Assembly: GCF_907164915.1 (NCBI RefSeq)
Contig: NC_061864.1
Coordinates: 6,097,389 to 6,161,388, forward strand
DNA length: 64,000 nucleotides
DNA from: Impatiens glandulifera
Lineage: Eukaryota > Streptophyta > Magnoliopsida > Ericales > Balsaminaceae
Direction: 5' to 3'
Shown here: piece by piece, positions 50,382 to 61,560 of the stretch
Layout: each line of letters opens with the position of its first letter
How positions within the stretch are numbered: position 1 is the first letter of the stretch
Translations under genes and position numbers: made by a program
Notes under the pieces: model-generated
The model's input: the letters and a program-made list of their open reading frames with translations, nothing else
What the model was told of the DNA's origin: nothing
The model's database searches: none

Positions 50382-51788
50382 TAATCTTTAATTTCCCTAC
50401 TGGACTGAATGAATGAGTTCATCATATTACCTTTAGTAGGATATTTATTCCTTTTACTCATATCATTCTCTGTCATGTTTGATTGCATTTCTTCTGTTAA
50501 TGGATCTTCAACCTTTCTCATTCTCATCATCATCATCCTCTCCGTTCCAAAATGTGATTCTAGTTCTTCCTGCGGCCATATTCACAATATCAGCTTCCCA
50601 TTCCAATTGATCAAGAACAAGCCTCATCACAAACATTGCTTGGACGAATTTTTCTCACTCTCCTGCGAGAATAACCAGACATACATCTCTTTATCCTCCG
50701 GAAAATACCACGTTCGGTCCATTAACTACGCCAACCATTCCATCCGTCTATCCCCTGTCGGCATAGATCATAACACTCACTGTTCCACTTTCCTTAACTA
50801 CTCTCTACACCGCCAAAAACTCGGATTGTTCGATCTTTTTGGCTTTTATTACTTCAAAGACAAATGGCCCACAATGGTAAGCTTCTTGACCTGTGAAATT
50901 CCTGTCAAATCTGGAATACCCACCTACGTAAACGTTTCCGATTCGTGTACTTCTTTGTCGAAATCCGATAGATTTGTCTATGCTCTTCTGGGTAATAATA
51001 ATACAACATTGGGGGAAATTGAGGATTCTTGTTCGGTGAAAAGCGTTGATCTTTTTACTTCTTATAGTGAATTAGCTACAATTAAAAGTAATATTTCCTA
51101 CAAAGATATACACAAAGCTTTGGCCTTTGGCTTTGATGTTTCTTGGCGATTTTACCTTTGTATGGTTTGTAAGAAAAGGGCTTCGTGCTTGGGAGTCGCT
51201 AAAAGCCTTTGCCAGGAATCTTGTGCTTTGGGTGCGTAAATTTACTGTTTCTTTCGTTCATTCATTCATGGAATTTTATAGTATAATTTGATTGACTAAT
51301 TCATTTGCTATGCAATTAATTAATTAATTGCAGATAGATTGATCATTGGTTTGGGAAGCGGTAAGTATGATTTTCTTCTATACACTTAACTTGGTTTCTG
51401 TTTAGCTGTTTTACAGATACAGATATTAATAATCCTTTAATTTGTCCATGCAGTTGGATATGCTGGTTTATTGGTGATTATCATAGGTAACAAATCCTGG
51501 AAACATCGATTTTGTTTTTAGAACATTTAGTGATCTGATCTCTTACTTAAAGTATGAAATTACACAGTTGTATGGTTCCTTTTAAGAATTTGTTGCATGC
51601 CATGCATCTTCGGCTTTCTGATCTACACATTCAAGAGGAGACATTTGTCGTCCTTCCAAATTATCGAAGGCTTCTTGAAGGGTCAGAACAATTTGATTCC
51701 AATAAGGTACTCCTATTGGGAGATTAAGAAGATGACTAAAAGATTTCAATACAAGTTAGGGGAAGGAGGATTCGGTTCTGTATACAAA

Positions 51789-51793
51789 GGAAC
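51789..51793 (+). repeat. Target site duplication GGAAC, left copy
   Basis: GGAAC precedes the LTR start here and is repeated exactly after the other LTR at 56499-56503. A 5-bp duplication is what copia integrase makes. Confidence 0.95.
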
Positions 51794-52107
51794 TGTTAGA
51801 ATCCAAACCACAATAAAAGAGAATAAAAGCGATAAAGAAGAACGAACACCAAGATTACGTGGAAAACCCTTTACGGGTGAAAAATCACGGGCAGAAGAGA
51901 AGATTTCACTATAACGAAGATTGTACAGTATTTTGGTGGACAACGTAAAACTGTTCTTAAAGAGAAAAGACGGCCGCAACCTCTATATATTGTTTAACCC
52001 TAGAATATGATGTAAATTAAAAGGGGCAAACCCATTAAGACTACAGGTCCATATAGTGCGGGCAAAGCCCGCTGACCCAACAAGAATTCGGGCCACAAAC
52101 TCTAACA
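51794..52107 (-). repeat. Copia 3' LTR (in element orientation)
   Basis: 314 bp, TGTTAG...CTAACA termini, identical to 56185-56498 except at 51885. The sequence just outside on the internal side, read on the minus strand, is CAAGGTGGAGAT, a purine-rich polypurine-tract candidate at 52108-52119. Confidence 0.95.
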
Positions 52108-52191
52108 ATCTCCACCTTGAAACGAATTCCAATCTTTGATAGCATAACCACAAAATCAAACCTCTTCCACCAAAGCCCCTAAGGGCATAAC

Positions 52192-55100
52192 TCAGCAATG
52201 AAGACCAACCAGGTTCAAGCAATGCTCAAACTTGGTAATAGGAAGTGACTTGGTCATCATATCTGCAGGATTATTGTGTGTACTCACCTTGCTCACAACA
52301 ATATCACCACGAGCAACCACATCACGCACAAAATGATACCGTACATCAATGTGCTTAGTCCTCTCGTGAAACATCTGATCCTTTGTCAGAAAAATAGCAC
52401 TCTGGCTATCACAAAATATTGTAGAAATCTGCAAATCATTACTAAGTTCGCCAAACAAGCCTTTCATCCAAATTGCTTCTTTGCAAGCTTCTGTAATCGC
52501 CATGTACTCTGCCTCTGTAGTAGACAAAGAAACTGTAGCCTGCAACATAGCCTTCCAGCTAATAGCGCAACCACCAACACAAAAAATGTAACCAGACAAT
52601 GATCTTCTCTTATCAAGATCTCCAGCGTAATCTGAATCAACGTAACCGACAACTCCATCTCTACTTTTCCCAAACTGTAAACAAACATCAGTAGAACCAC
52701 ATAAGTATCTGAGAATCCACTGAACTGCTTTCCAATGTTCCTTACCAGGGTTTGCCATATATCTACTAACAACACTAACTGCATATGCTAAGTCAGGTCG
52801 TGAACAAACCATAGCATACATAAGGGAGCCAACGGCACTAGAGTATGGCACTCGCGACATATAATCATCATCACTATCTGAATGTGGTGACAAAGAAGAC
52901 GAAAGTCTAAAATGAGCAGCTAGTGGAGTACTTACCGGCTTGGCACTTTGCATGTTAAACCTACTAAGGACTTTCTCGATGTATCTCTTTTGACTTATGT
53001 ATAATTTACCAGCCGGTCGATCTCTAAGAATCTCCATTCCAAGCATCTTCTTTGTTGCACCTAAATCTTTCATCTCAAACTCGCTACTCAACTGTGCTTT
53101 CACCTTTCTGACCTCTCTCTGATCTTTAGCGGCAATTAACATATCGTCAACATACAACAACAGGTAAACGAACGACCCATCATTACATACTTTAAAGTAG
53201 ACACAACTATCGTAATTGCTCCTCCTGAAATCATGAGTGGTCATAAATGTATCAAATCTCTTGTACCATTGCCTAGGTGACTGTTTCAAACCATAAAGAG
53301 ACTTTTTCAGCTGACATACATAGTCCTCCTTTCCTAAGGCTACGAATCCCTCTGGTTGCTGCATGTAGATGTCTTCCTCAAGTTCTCCGTGTAAGAATGC
53401 AGTTTTTACATCTAACTGCTCAAGCTCAAGATCGTGGTATGCTACAATACCTAGTAAAGCCCGAATAGAACTATGTTTCACAACTGGAGAAAATACATCA
53501 GTAAAATCAACACCTGGAGTTTGACTATATCCTTTTGCAACAAGCCTGGCTTTATACCTGGCTTCTTCAACTCCCATCGTACCTTCCTTTCTCTTATACA
53601 CCCATTTGCAGCGAACAACCTTCTTGCTCTTTGGTAACTTCACTAGATCCCATGTAGCGTTCTTGTGAAGCGATTCTATCTCTTCCTGCATAGCAATCAT
53701 CCACATACCAGAGTTTTCGCAGGTAATCGCCTCTGAATATGTCGCAGGTTCTTCTTCTGAATCAATCTCTTCAGCCACAGTTAATGCATACGCAACTAAA
53801 TCAGCCTCTGCATATCTTTGAGGGCGTCTAATTTCTCTACGAGGCCTATTTTTAGCAATTGAATATTGTGGAGGTGCTTCTGAGGAGTTAGCACCATCCA
53901 TAGAAACTGGAATAGGCCCTGGAATTTGTTCTGGTGTAGGTTTCAACCCAATCTCAAGCTCCACCTCAATACTTGACTTCTGATGATTTCCCTCGGAGGG
54001 AGTTGAAGATGGAGACCCCTGAAGCATGCTAGTCTCATCAAAAACAACATCTCTACTGATGACGACTTTACTAGTCTCAGGACACCACAACTTATATCCC
54101 TTCACACCTTGCTTGAACCCTATGAACACACACTTCACCGAACGAGGCTCTAACTTCCCATTATCCACATGAGCATACGCAGGACATCCGAAAATTTTTA
54201 AATCAGAATAACTAGCAGGAGAACCAGTCCATACCTCTTGTGGAGTTTTCTTATCAATAGCAGTCGAAGGAGAGCGATTAACGAGATGACATGCATACGC
54301 AGCGGTCTCAGCCCAAAACGACATCGGTAGCCCAGCATTAAGTCGCATACAACGCACCTTCTCCATCAAAGTCCTATTCATCCTCTCTGCAACTCCATTC
54401 TGTTGAGGATTATGTCGAACTGTATGATGCCTCACAATACCTTCAGTTCTACATAAAGTATTAAACTCATTAGAACAAAACTCCAAACCATTATCAGTTC
54501 GGAGATGCTTCACTTGCCTCCCTGTCTGCTTCTCAATCATTAACTTCCACTCTTTAAAGGTAGAAAACACGTCACTCTTTTGTTTCAAAAAGAATGTCCA
54601 AACCTTCCTGGAGAAATCATCTATAATAGTCAACATATAGAATGCACCACCTTTAGATGGTACTCTAGAAGGCCCCCACAAATCAGAATGAATGTAGTCT
54701 AGTGTCCCCTTCGTATTATGAATACCAGCCGAGAACCTAACTCTTTTCTGTTTACCAAAAACGCAGTGTTCACAAAACTTCAGCTTTGTAATACCCTGCA
54801 CATCAAGAAGCCCTCTCTTGTTCAATTCGACCATGCCATTCTCACTCATGTGACCTAGACGCATGTGCCATAATCTTGTTGCATCAGAATCAGACAAAGA
54901 CGAACTAGCAACAGCAACATCACCTGTAATCGTAGAGCCTTGCAGAACATATAAATTGGCAGTTTTCTTGAGTCCCTTCATCACAACAAGAGACCCCTTG
55001 CTGACCTTCACAACTCCACCTTCACCAGTGTATTTGTACCCTTTAGAATCAAGAATACTCAATGAGATCAGATTTCTCTTCATGTCAGGAACGTGTCTTA

Positions 55101-56142
55101 CATCACCAAGTGTTCGAATAGTGCCATCAAACATCTTAACTCTAACCGTACCAATACCAGCAATTCTGCAAGATGCATTATTACCCATCACAACGGTACC
55201 TCTAGAGACCACTTCATATGTAGAGAACCAGTCCCGATTAGGACACATATGAAACGTGCATCCAGAATCAAGAATCCATTCGTCGCTCTGTTTCGAATCA
55301 ATATCAGACGTAACGAGGAGTTCTCCATCATTGTACTTTTCAGCAACATCAGCTTCGCCATATTTCTCTGGTTGATTGCTCTTATGATCCTCACCAGCCC
55401 TCTTATTTTTATTCTGTAATTTATAACACTCAACAACAATATGACCTTTCTTCTTGCAGTACCTACACGTCTTATCTCTGTTCTTGGATTTTGACCTGCC
55501 ACGGTTATTGTTGCTAGAATACCTCTCCTGCTGTCTGCCTCGTGCAACAAGGCCTTCAGCCATATTATCTAAACCAACAAGTTTATGCATCTTTTCTTTC
55601 GAGAAGAGTGCATCATAAACCTCATCTAGAGTCAAAGTCTCACGACTATAGAGAATGGTATCTCTAAAATTAGCATACGAAGGAGGTAGTGAACACAATA
55701 ATATGAGCCCTAAATCTTCTTCATCGTACTTAACCTCCATAGATTCCAAATCAGAGACTATTTCTTTAAAAACAGTTAAATGATTTTCTAAAGACGTACC
55801 GTCAGACATACGTTGGGAGTACAAGCGTTGCTTCAAGTGTAGCTTGTTAGTCAGCGTTTTCGTCATGCATAATTGCTCCAATCTTAGCCAGAGTGCAGCA
55901 GCTGTTTTTTCCTTCAAACAGTCTTGAAGAATCTGATTCGACAGATGCAGATAAATCTGCGATAGAGCCTTACGATCTGCTCGTTGCTTCTCTTCATCAA
56001 TCCACGAAGACGGCATCTTGTCAGCGCCATATAGCGCATCTTCCAGATCCATCTGTGCCAAAATAGCTCGCATCTTCACTTGCCATAACGCAAATCTGGT
56101 GTTACGATCCAGCAGCGGAATGTCGTATTTCATCGTGGTCAT
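52192..56142 (-). CDS. Copia gag-pol polyprotein
   Basis: A single uninterrupted 1316-aa frame. I start it at the ATG at 56142, just inside the primer binding site; the same frame is open further upstream into the LTR, but that part is unlikely to be translated. Domains in order: gag with a CCHC zinc knuckle (C-x2-C-x4-H-x4-C, about 55441-55475); aspartic protease with DSG (about 55255-55280); integrase with an HHCC-type N-terminal region and a core beginning near HSDLWGP (about 54670-54692); reverse transcriptase with YVDD (about 53140-53156); and RNase H at the C terminus. Integrase before reverse transcriptase is the copia order. I saw no stop or frameshift, which is unusual for a plant element and fits recent insertion. 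Confidence 0.95.
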   Translation of the reverse strand: MTTMKYDIPLLDRNTRFALWQVKMRAILAQMDLEDALYGADKMPSSWIDEEKQRADRKALSQIYLHLSNQILQDCLKEKTAAALWLRLEQLCMTKTLTNKLHLKQRLYSQRMSDGTSLENHLTVFKEIVSDLESMEVKYDEEDLGLILLCSLPPSYANFRDTILYSRETLTLDEVYDALFSKEKMHKLVGLDNMAEGLVARGRQQERYSSNNNRGRSKSKNRDKTCRYCKKKGHIVVECYKLQNKNKRAGEDHKSNQPEKYGEADVAEKYNDGELLVTSDIDSKQSDEWILDSGCTFHMCPNRDWFSTYEVVSRGTVVMGNNASCRIAGIGTVRVKMFDGTIRTLGDVRHVPDMKRNLISLSILDSKGYKYTGEGGVVKVSKGSLVVMKGLKKTANLYVLQGSTITGDVAVASSSLSDSDATRLWHMRLGHMSENGMVELNKRGLLDVQGITKLKFCEHCVFGKQKRVRFSAGIHNTKGTLDYIHSDLWGPSRVPSKGGAFYMLTIIDDFSRKVWTFFLKQKSDVFSTFKEWKLMIEKQTGRQVKHLRTDNGLEFCSNEFNTLCRTEGIVRHHTVRHNPQQNGVAERMNRTLMEKVRCMRLNAGLPMSFWAETAAYACHLVNRSPSTAIDKKTPQEVWTGSPASYSDLKIFGCPAYAHVDNGKLEPRSVKCVFIGFKQGVKGYKLWCPETSKVVISRDVVFDETSMLQGSPSSTPSEGNHQKSSIEVELEIGLKPTPEQIPGPIPVSMDGANSSEAPPQYSIAKNRPRREIRRPQRYAEADLVAYALTVAEEIDSEEEPATYSEAITCENSGMWMIAMQEEIESLHKNATWDLVKLPKSKKVVRCKWVYKRKEGTMGVEEARYKARLVAKGYSQTPGVDFTDVFSPVVKHSSIRALLGIVAYHDLELEQLDVKTAFLHGELEEDIYMQQPEGFVALGKEDYVCQLKKSLYGLKQSPRQWYKRFDTFMTTHDFRRSNYDSCVYFKVCNDGSFVYLLLYVDDMLIAAKDQREVRKVKAQLSSEFEMKDLGATKKMLGMEILRDRPAGKLYISQKRYIEKVLSRFNMQSAKPVSTPLAAHFRLSSSLSPHSDSDDDYMSRVPYSSAVGSLMYAMVCSRPDLAYAVSVVSRYMANPGKEHWKAVQWILRYLCGSTDVCLQFGKSRDGVVGYVDSDYAGDLDKRRSLSGYIFCVGGCAISWKAMLQATVSLSTTEAEYMAITEACKEAIWMKGLFGELSNDLQISTIFCDSQSAIFLTKDQMFHERTKHIDVRYHFVRDVVARGDIVVSKVSTHNNPADMMTKSLPITKFEHCLNLVGLHC

Positions 56143-56167
56143 GACCAAAAAATAAAACAAACAAATT

Positions 56168-56181
56168 TGGCTCTGATACCA
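56168..56181 (-). other. Primer binding site, initiator tRNA-Met type
   Basis: On the minus strand this reads TGGTATCAGAGCCA, starting 3 bases after the 5' LTR. It is the complement of the 3' end of plant initiator tRNA-Met and the commonest copia primer site. Confidence 0.93.
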
Positions 56182-56184
56182 ATT

Positions 56185-56498
56185 TGTTAGAATCCAAACC
56201 ACAATAAAAGAGAATAAAAGCGATAAAGAAGAACGAACACCAAGATTACGTGGAAAACCCTTTACGGGTGAAAAACCACGGGCAGAAGAGAAGATTTCAC
56301 TATAACGAAGATTGTACAGTATTTTGGTGGACAACGTAAAACTGTTCTTAAAGAGAAAAGACGGCCGCAACCTCTATATATTGTTTAACCCTAGAATATG
56401 ATGTAAATTAAAAGGGGCAAACCCATTAAGACTACAGGTCCATATAGTGCGGGCAAAGCCCGCTGACCCAACAAGAATTCGGGCCACAAACTCTAACA
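56185..56498 (-). repeat. Copia 5' LTR (in element orientation)
   Basis: 314 bp with TGTTAG...CTAACA ends. It contains a TATATAG word on the minus strand at about 56376-56382 that could serve as its TATA box. It differs from the other LTR only at 56276. Confidence 0.95.
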
Positions 56499-56503
56499 GG
56501 AAC
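56499..56503 (+). repeat. Target site duplication GGAAC, right copy
   Basis: An exact repeat of 51789-51793 immediately after the LTR; the interrupted kinase frame continues from here. Confidence 0.95.
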
Positions 56504-57842
56504 TCTTCGTAGTGGATCTATAGTGGCTATAAAGATGTTGAACAAAGCTAAATCGGATGGGCAAGACTTTATGAATGAAGTCTCTACCCTAGGAAGGATT
56601 CATCATGTTAACGTGGTTCGACTTATTGGATATTGTGCAGAAAGCTCTAAACGCGCTCTAGTTTATGACTTCATGCCCAACGGGTCTCTTGAGAAGTACA
56701 TATTCTCCAAAGAAATGGAAACACCATTGACTAATGACCAAATTTTCAGGATTTCCCTTGGAGTGGCTCGCGGAATTGAGTACTTGCATCGAGGCTGTGA
56801 TATGCAAATCTTGCATTTTGACATCAAGCCTCATAACATTCTTCTTGATGAGGATTTTACTCCAAAGGTTTCTGATTTTGGGCTTGCAAAACTTTATCCC
56901 GCACAAGACAATATTGTGACTCTAACTGCAGCACGAGGAACCATGGGCTACATTGCCCCAGAACTATTCTATAGAAATATTGGAGGGATTTCCTATAAAT
57001 CAGATGTTTATAGTTTTGGGATGATGCTGATGGAAATGGCCAGTAATAGAAAGAACTGGAGTTCTTCTGTCAGTCACTCGAGTCAAATTTATTACCCTTC
57101 TTGGATTTACAAACAATTAAGTGATGGAACAGATGTTGAATTGGGAAACATGACTAATGAGGAGGCAAAGATTGTGCGAAAGATGATGCTGGTGGCTTTA
57201 TGGTGCATTCAAATGAAACCTAGCGATCGACCTCCCATGCATAGGGTTGTGGAGATGCTTGAAGGTGATATAGAGCTTATCGAAATTCCTCCAAAACCAT
57301 TTTTGTTTGGTGAAAATATGGAATTAGAGAATAATAATATCCTTAATCTGTCTGGTGCTGGCGTGGATGCTATTACTATGGAATTCAGTGCTCGTTAATG
57401 TTTCTTACATAAGATAAAATTACTTAATTACATGTAATTTGTGATGATAAATGTTTCTTACATAAAACAAAATATTGCTTGCATCTAATATCAGTGTTGT
57501 AGTAGTGTATCTAAACAAAACCCGCAAGCGGGAACTTCACTCATTAATTATTTCCACGTCTTTTTCCTGTGTTTTTTTTTTATTTTATAATTACTTGAAT
57601 GATAGGTCAAGTTTGGAGTATATTGAAAATATGAAAAGTCTCTCCTATAAAGCGGAACCATGACTCAAATTTTGTCAAAATTTTCTGGCTCCATATCATT
57701 TCTCTTTTAATATTTAAAAAATTACTTTGATATTAGCTTAAAACCATAGAATAGGTAATATAAATAGATATATGTTCAAGGAGATTGGTTTTTATTTGGC
57801 TAGTCTAATGTTTGAGTTCTTTCTCTATGGTAGAAAAATTTA

Positions 57843-58106
57843 GGCATGGTTCAGTCGTGGGTTTTTTTAAAAAATTAAGAGAGAAAGATTGGATGATGAG
57901 TGATGATTTTGAGAAAATAATGATTATTTTTTGGTAAAAAGACTTAAAAGGTATTGATATATATAAATAAAATAAAAAATAATAATTTAAAATAGAGAGT
58001 ATTTTTGTATTTTGATTAATGATATGAGTAATGTGATTGGTGAGAAGTGATTGATTGGAAAATGGATTTTATATAAATTTTTTAAATAATCCAAAGAGAA
58101 CAATGC
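57843..58106 (+). mobile_element. MITE family 2, copy 3, with likely target duplication
   Basis: Left end GGCATGGTTCAG, right end reverse complement GCATTGTTCTCTTTGG, giving short imperfect inverted repeats. TTTA lies immediately outside both ends (57839-57842 and 58107-58110), which could be a TTA duplication of Tourist/PIF-Harbinger type. The interior matches copies at 23311-23570 and, reversed, 2911-3166. Confidence 0.7.
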
Positions 58107-58309
58107 TTTAATGTGTGGAACCAAAAAATTGTGTACTCTTTCTTTATGATTAGGATTAGAGAGTAATATGATATAAAAATGATGATATTTATGTTATCCT
58201 AACAATTAAAAATAACTTAAATCTTCTAATTTTTTTTATTTCTTTAAGAGGTTTATCTATTATCCAGCCCATCTAACGAAAGTCTAGAACATCCTAAAGA
58301 ATTAGCTGA

Positions 58310-58580
58310 AACCGAGTCAACTCGTCTCACCCAAGCCAAGTCCAGACCGATTCAAACCCAGACTTTATTAACACGATTAAAACTCGAATTGAGTTCACTC
58401 GACTCACATTTAACTCCTGAAATCATACTCAAAATGAGTCCACGTGACTCAGTCCGAAACTGAGTCCACTTCACTCGTATGTATTCAACTGAGTCAATGT
58501 AACCTACACTCCATTGAGTCGCCTCGACTCAACTTGACCTAGCCAACTCAATTTGAGTCATTCAACTCAACATCAATTGG
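58310..58580. repeat. Degenerate GAGTC/GACTC-rich repeat
   Basis: About 270 bp in which GAGTC or GACTC recurs roughly every 15-30 bp (for example CTCGACTCAC, ATGAGTCCAC, GTGACTCAG, ACTGAGTCAATG, TTGAGTCGCC, TTGAGTCATT). Units are unequal in length, so this is a degenerate, both-strand repeat rather than a clean tandem array. Function unknown. Confidence 0.6.
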
Positions 58581-58939
58581 ATTATTCAAATGATACATTA
58601 TTAGAATATTGTAAATTTTATTTAAAATATCAATTTATAAACTAAATCACAAAATTCACATTTTTGTAAGAAGCATGGTAATTAAAACCTTTCTTACTAG
58701 TAAAATATCATAACAAAAACAATAACATGATATCATTATCATGATTTGCACATTGCACAATGTTAAGCTCTCAAGGGTTCGTGCAAATTTGATACTCAAT
58801 TTATTATTCCCACCTATATTTCATATACATTTTTACCATTATATTCAAAAAAAAAAAAAAAAACTTTACATAACCACTATATAAGTTCGAAATAAACACT
58901 ACTTGTGAGGAAGTGCTATGAAACAATGTTTATAGTAAC

Positions 58940-60835
58940 TTATTCAACTATAACTTCCAATTGGCTATTGAAAGAAAGTCTATCGGGATTTGTTGTCACA
59001 AAAGGATTAGAAGGTATGGTAAGTGAGCTCCCTCCGTTTCCCTCCAGCATTTGTACCACAACATTCATCGATGGTCGATCGATTGGATACCACTGGATGC
59101 ACCAAAGTCCCACGATAGCCAGTTTTCTCACTATCACGTCATCTCCTTCATCCATAACTTGGACTCCAACGAGCCCTTCGCCGCCATCCAATTGGTTGTA
59201 AATCCACTCAGGATAATATATTCGGTCCACATCATCATTCTTCTTCTCCTTCCCTCCCACCATCCCAAGTAATAACATCCCAAAACTATACACATCAGAT
59301 TTGTGAGAAACACTGCCAAAGTTTCTAGAGAACACTTCCGGAGCAATGTATCCAATTGTGCCTCTTGCTGTGGTCATTGAAACAGCGCCTTGTTCTTTCG
59401 AGCATAGCTTTGCTTGTCCAAAATCAGAGATCTTAGGGATTAAGTTACTGTCCAAGAGAACGTTATGGGGCTTTATGTCGAAGTGAACTATGCGTTGCTC
59501 GCATCCCTGGTGAAGGTATTCAATTCCTTTGGCTATGCCAAGAGCAATACTCTCTAGATTCTTCCATCCTAGCGACGATTTCTCCGCATCAGACAATATG
59601 TACTTTTCAAGCGAATCATTTGAAAAGAACTCGTAGATAAGAGCTCTTCTGAATCCATCGGCACAATACCCAACTAGCCTCACGATGTTGACATGGTGGA
59701 TTTTACCCATGATTCCTACCTCATTGATAAACTCTTGTCCATTTCCTTTCGAACTGTTTAGGATCTTAACAGCAACATGAATATCGTTGGAAAGGGTTCC
59801 TTTAAAAACAGTTCCATATGCTCCTTCCCCTACTTTCTCCTTAAAATCACCTGTAATTTTCTTGATATCAGCATAAGAATACCTTGCAGGCCTGAGAGCT
59901 CTATAAGCTTCAAGAAATTTCTCAATCTTGGCTTCATCTTTTTTCTTTTGTTTCCGTATATAACACACAACACCAGTTGATGTCAACAGAATAAATAATC
60001 CAACAACGATCAACGCTATCACTACACTCTTGTGTACACCTGCAGAGTAGAAGAAGAAGATGAAGATGGCTTAGATCATTATACACATATTTTCAATAAT
60101 GTTTTCAAATAATTCACCTTGTTGGTCGGTTGGTACTTCAATTTGGCCATAACATTCGGTTCCATTGCCGCTGGCAATGTTATTTCTGAATCTGCAATAT
60201 TTGCCCTGTGCTTCACAGTCTCCACATATACGATGAGGCCACTGTAACCTAATATCATAGTCTTGAACAAGTACATAAGATGGAACTCTTGAAATGTTAT
60301 ACATCTTCTTGCAAGACAAAATTGGGGCCGAATCGATGCCAGTAAACGAGTCAATGGCGTAAATTCTGCGAGCAGGGTCATGAGGATCATCGAGGCAGGT
60401 TTCGATGAGACGACGCTGAGAATCATTATCTTTTGGTAAGCAGCTGAATATGGTGAAGTCATCAAGTCGAGAATTAGTTCCGGTGAAATTGAAATGGGAG
60501 GCAGATAGGTTAAGGAATCGTATTTGCGTAAAGCAACCGCCGTGTTCCTGAATATGTATGAACTGGGTTGAATAATCGATCTTGGTGATGTGAACTTGAA
60601 CAGAAACAGGAAGGAGAAGCATGGCGTCGTTGCTGTCGGAACAGGAAACATCGAAACCGGGATAGCCGCAGTGTTGGGGCTGTCGTTCCTTTAATCGAAA
60701 TGGAAATCGAATTATTGGTCCATTCTTACTGCACTGAATGGGAATGCAGTCATTATGTGCGAGGGTTGATTGCAGCAGGGACAGGAAAACGATAATTCCG
60801 AGGAAGAAGGACGTTCTTCCCTGGTTGAGCGCCAT
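58940..60835 (-). CDS. Receptor-like kinase D, LRK10L-type, minus strand
   Basis: Two exons on the minus strand: 60835-60118 and 60039-58940, with phases agreeing and 605 aa in total. I start at the ATG at 60835 (MALNQGR) because it opens a typical signal peptide ending near LAHN; an in-frame ATG at 60886 adds a polar leader. The Cys-rich ectodomain (CSKNGPIIRFPFRL, then CGDCEAQGKYC) is of GUB_WAK/WAK-associated type. The membrane helix VIALIVVGLFILLTSTGVVC is followed by a basic stop-transfer. The kinase has [21 protein letters not shown] (non-RD), SDFGQAK and IAPE, with all catalytic residues present. It differs clearly from A-C (two exons instead of about five, different C terminus), so it is an older relative. 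Likely a plasma-membrane receptor kinase; the ligand is unknown. Confidence 0.88.
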
Positions 60836-61517
60836 TAATTCAAATTTCCGATTAGTGGATGGATGATGATTCCGGCATTGGATCATGTAGCTAGCTAGCT
60901 AGCTAGATAAGAGAAGAGAAACAGAGTTCCAAATTAGTGGTAATGGTTTGGTCAACTGTCAACTGCGGGCTTCCACGAAGGACAGTCTTTTTTTTTTTTC
61001 TTCTTTTTTCAATTTTGTTTATTTATTATTATTATTTTAATACAAACATTGTTTATTTTTATTTTTATTGAATCCATGTTAATCAAATATTACTTTTAAA
61101 ATTCAAATTACTAAATTCCACGAAAGTTATGAATTGTTATTTTGATCAAATTATAGTCGATTTCAATTATTAGTTTAATAATATTTTAATAATATAGATA
61201 ATAAATATTATAATTGTATTTATTAAAAAAATAAACTTAGAACTAAAATTATAATTCTCATTAAAATTATGAATTTTTATTTTTATAAAAATTATAAAAT
61301 TATAATTCAATTTCAACTAATAAGTTTAAAAAAACTTTAATAAATACAATTTTAATATATATTATCTATATTATTAAAATATTATTTTTAGATAATTTAT
61401 TAGGTTAACTTGTGTTTTTATTATATTAATTAGGTTAAGAAAAAATTATAAATTTCACATGTTAACTTTTTAATTAATTAACCTTCTAAATTCAAAAATT
61501 AAAATAGAAGTCTATTG

Positions 61518-61520
<3 letters not shown>

Positions 61521-61554
<34 letters not shown>
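61521..61554. repeat. (TA)n microsatellite
   Basis: A perfect TA run of about 17 units. Confidence 0.92.

Positions 61555-61560
<6 letters not shown>

Larger units (their letters stand above)
51794..56498 (-). mobile_element. Full-length Ty1-copia LTR retrotransposon
   Basis: A complete 4705-bp element, transcribed on the minus strand, with two 314-bp LTRs (51794-52107 and 56185-56498) that begin TGTTAG and end CTAACA. The LTRs differ at one site (T at 51885, C at 56276). It has a primer binding site matching initiator tRNA-Met, one open gag-pol frame in copia order, and a 5-bp target duplication GGAAC. It therefore looks recent and possibly still competent for transposition. It interrupts the kinase exon of receptor gene C in the opposite transcriptional orientation. 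Confidence 0.97.
50475..57398 (+). pseudogene. Receptor-like kinase C (LRK10L), split by a copia retrotransposon
   Basis: Third member of the direct array. Coding parts before the insertion: 50475-51231, 51334-51360, 51454-51486 and 51568-51793. The element then enters the kinase exon, which resumes at 56499-57398. I chose the ATG at 50475 (MFDC) because it aligns with the start of gene A (MFEV); an in-frame ATG at 50409 would add a second hydrophobic segment. The ectodomain has [12 protein letters not shown] and Cys-rich GUB_WAK features. The break lies just after the glycine loop (GEGGFG, VYKG), before the catalytic Lys. Past the element the kinase is fully open: [19 protein letters not shown], end GAGVDAITM. 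Only the insertion breaks the gene, so the loss is recent. A transcript would probably stop inside the LTR (in-frame stop at 51912-51914), leaving a receptor with no functional kinase. Confidence 0.9.
57399..58939. other. Intergenic region between convergent genes C and D
   Basis: The first 90 bp resemble the 3' UTR of gene A. A MITE (57843-58106) and a GAGTC-rich stretch (58310-58580) follow. The rest is AT-rich, with a 19-base or longer A run near 58849. The 3' ends of genes C and D face each other here. No gene is seen. Confidence 0.6.

Noticed and set aside
50409..50474. Earlier in-frame ATG for receptor kinase C
   Set aside because: It adds a second hydrophobic segment absent from genes A and B; the ATG at 50475 aligns with the start of gene A.
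51746..51979. Short minus-strand frame overlapping the 3' LTR
   Set aside because: It is the LTR copy of the sequence upstream of gag-pol running into the host kinase, not a gene.
56143..56370. N-terminal extension of copia gag-pol into the LTR
   Set aside because: It would start inside the LTR and cross the primer binding site; the ATG at 56142 just inside the internal region is the expected start.
60079..60651. 190-aa minus-strand frame overlapping receptor kinase D
   Set aside because: It overlaps the ectodomain exon in another frame, lacks domains, and is explained by the real exon 60835-60118.
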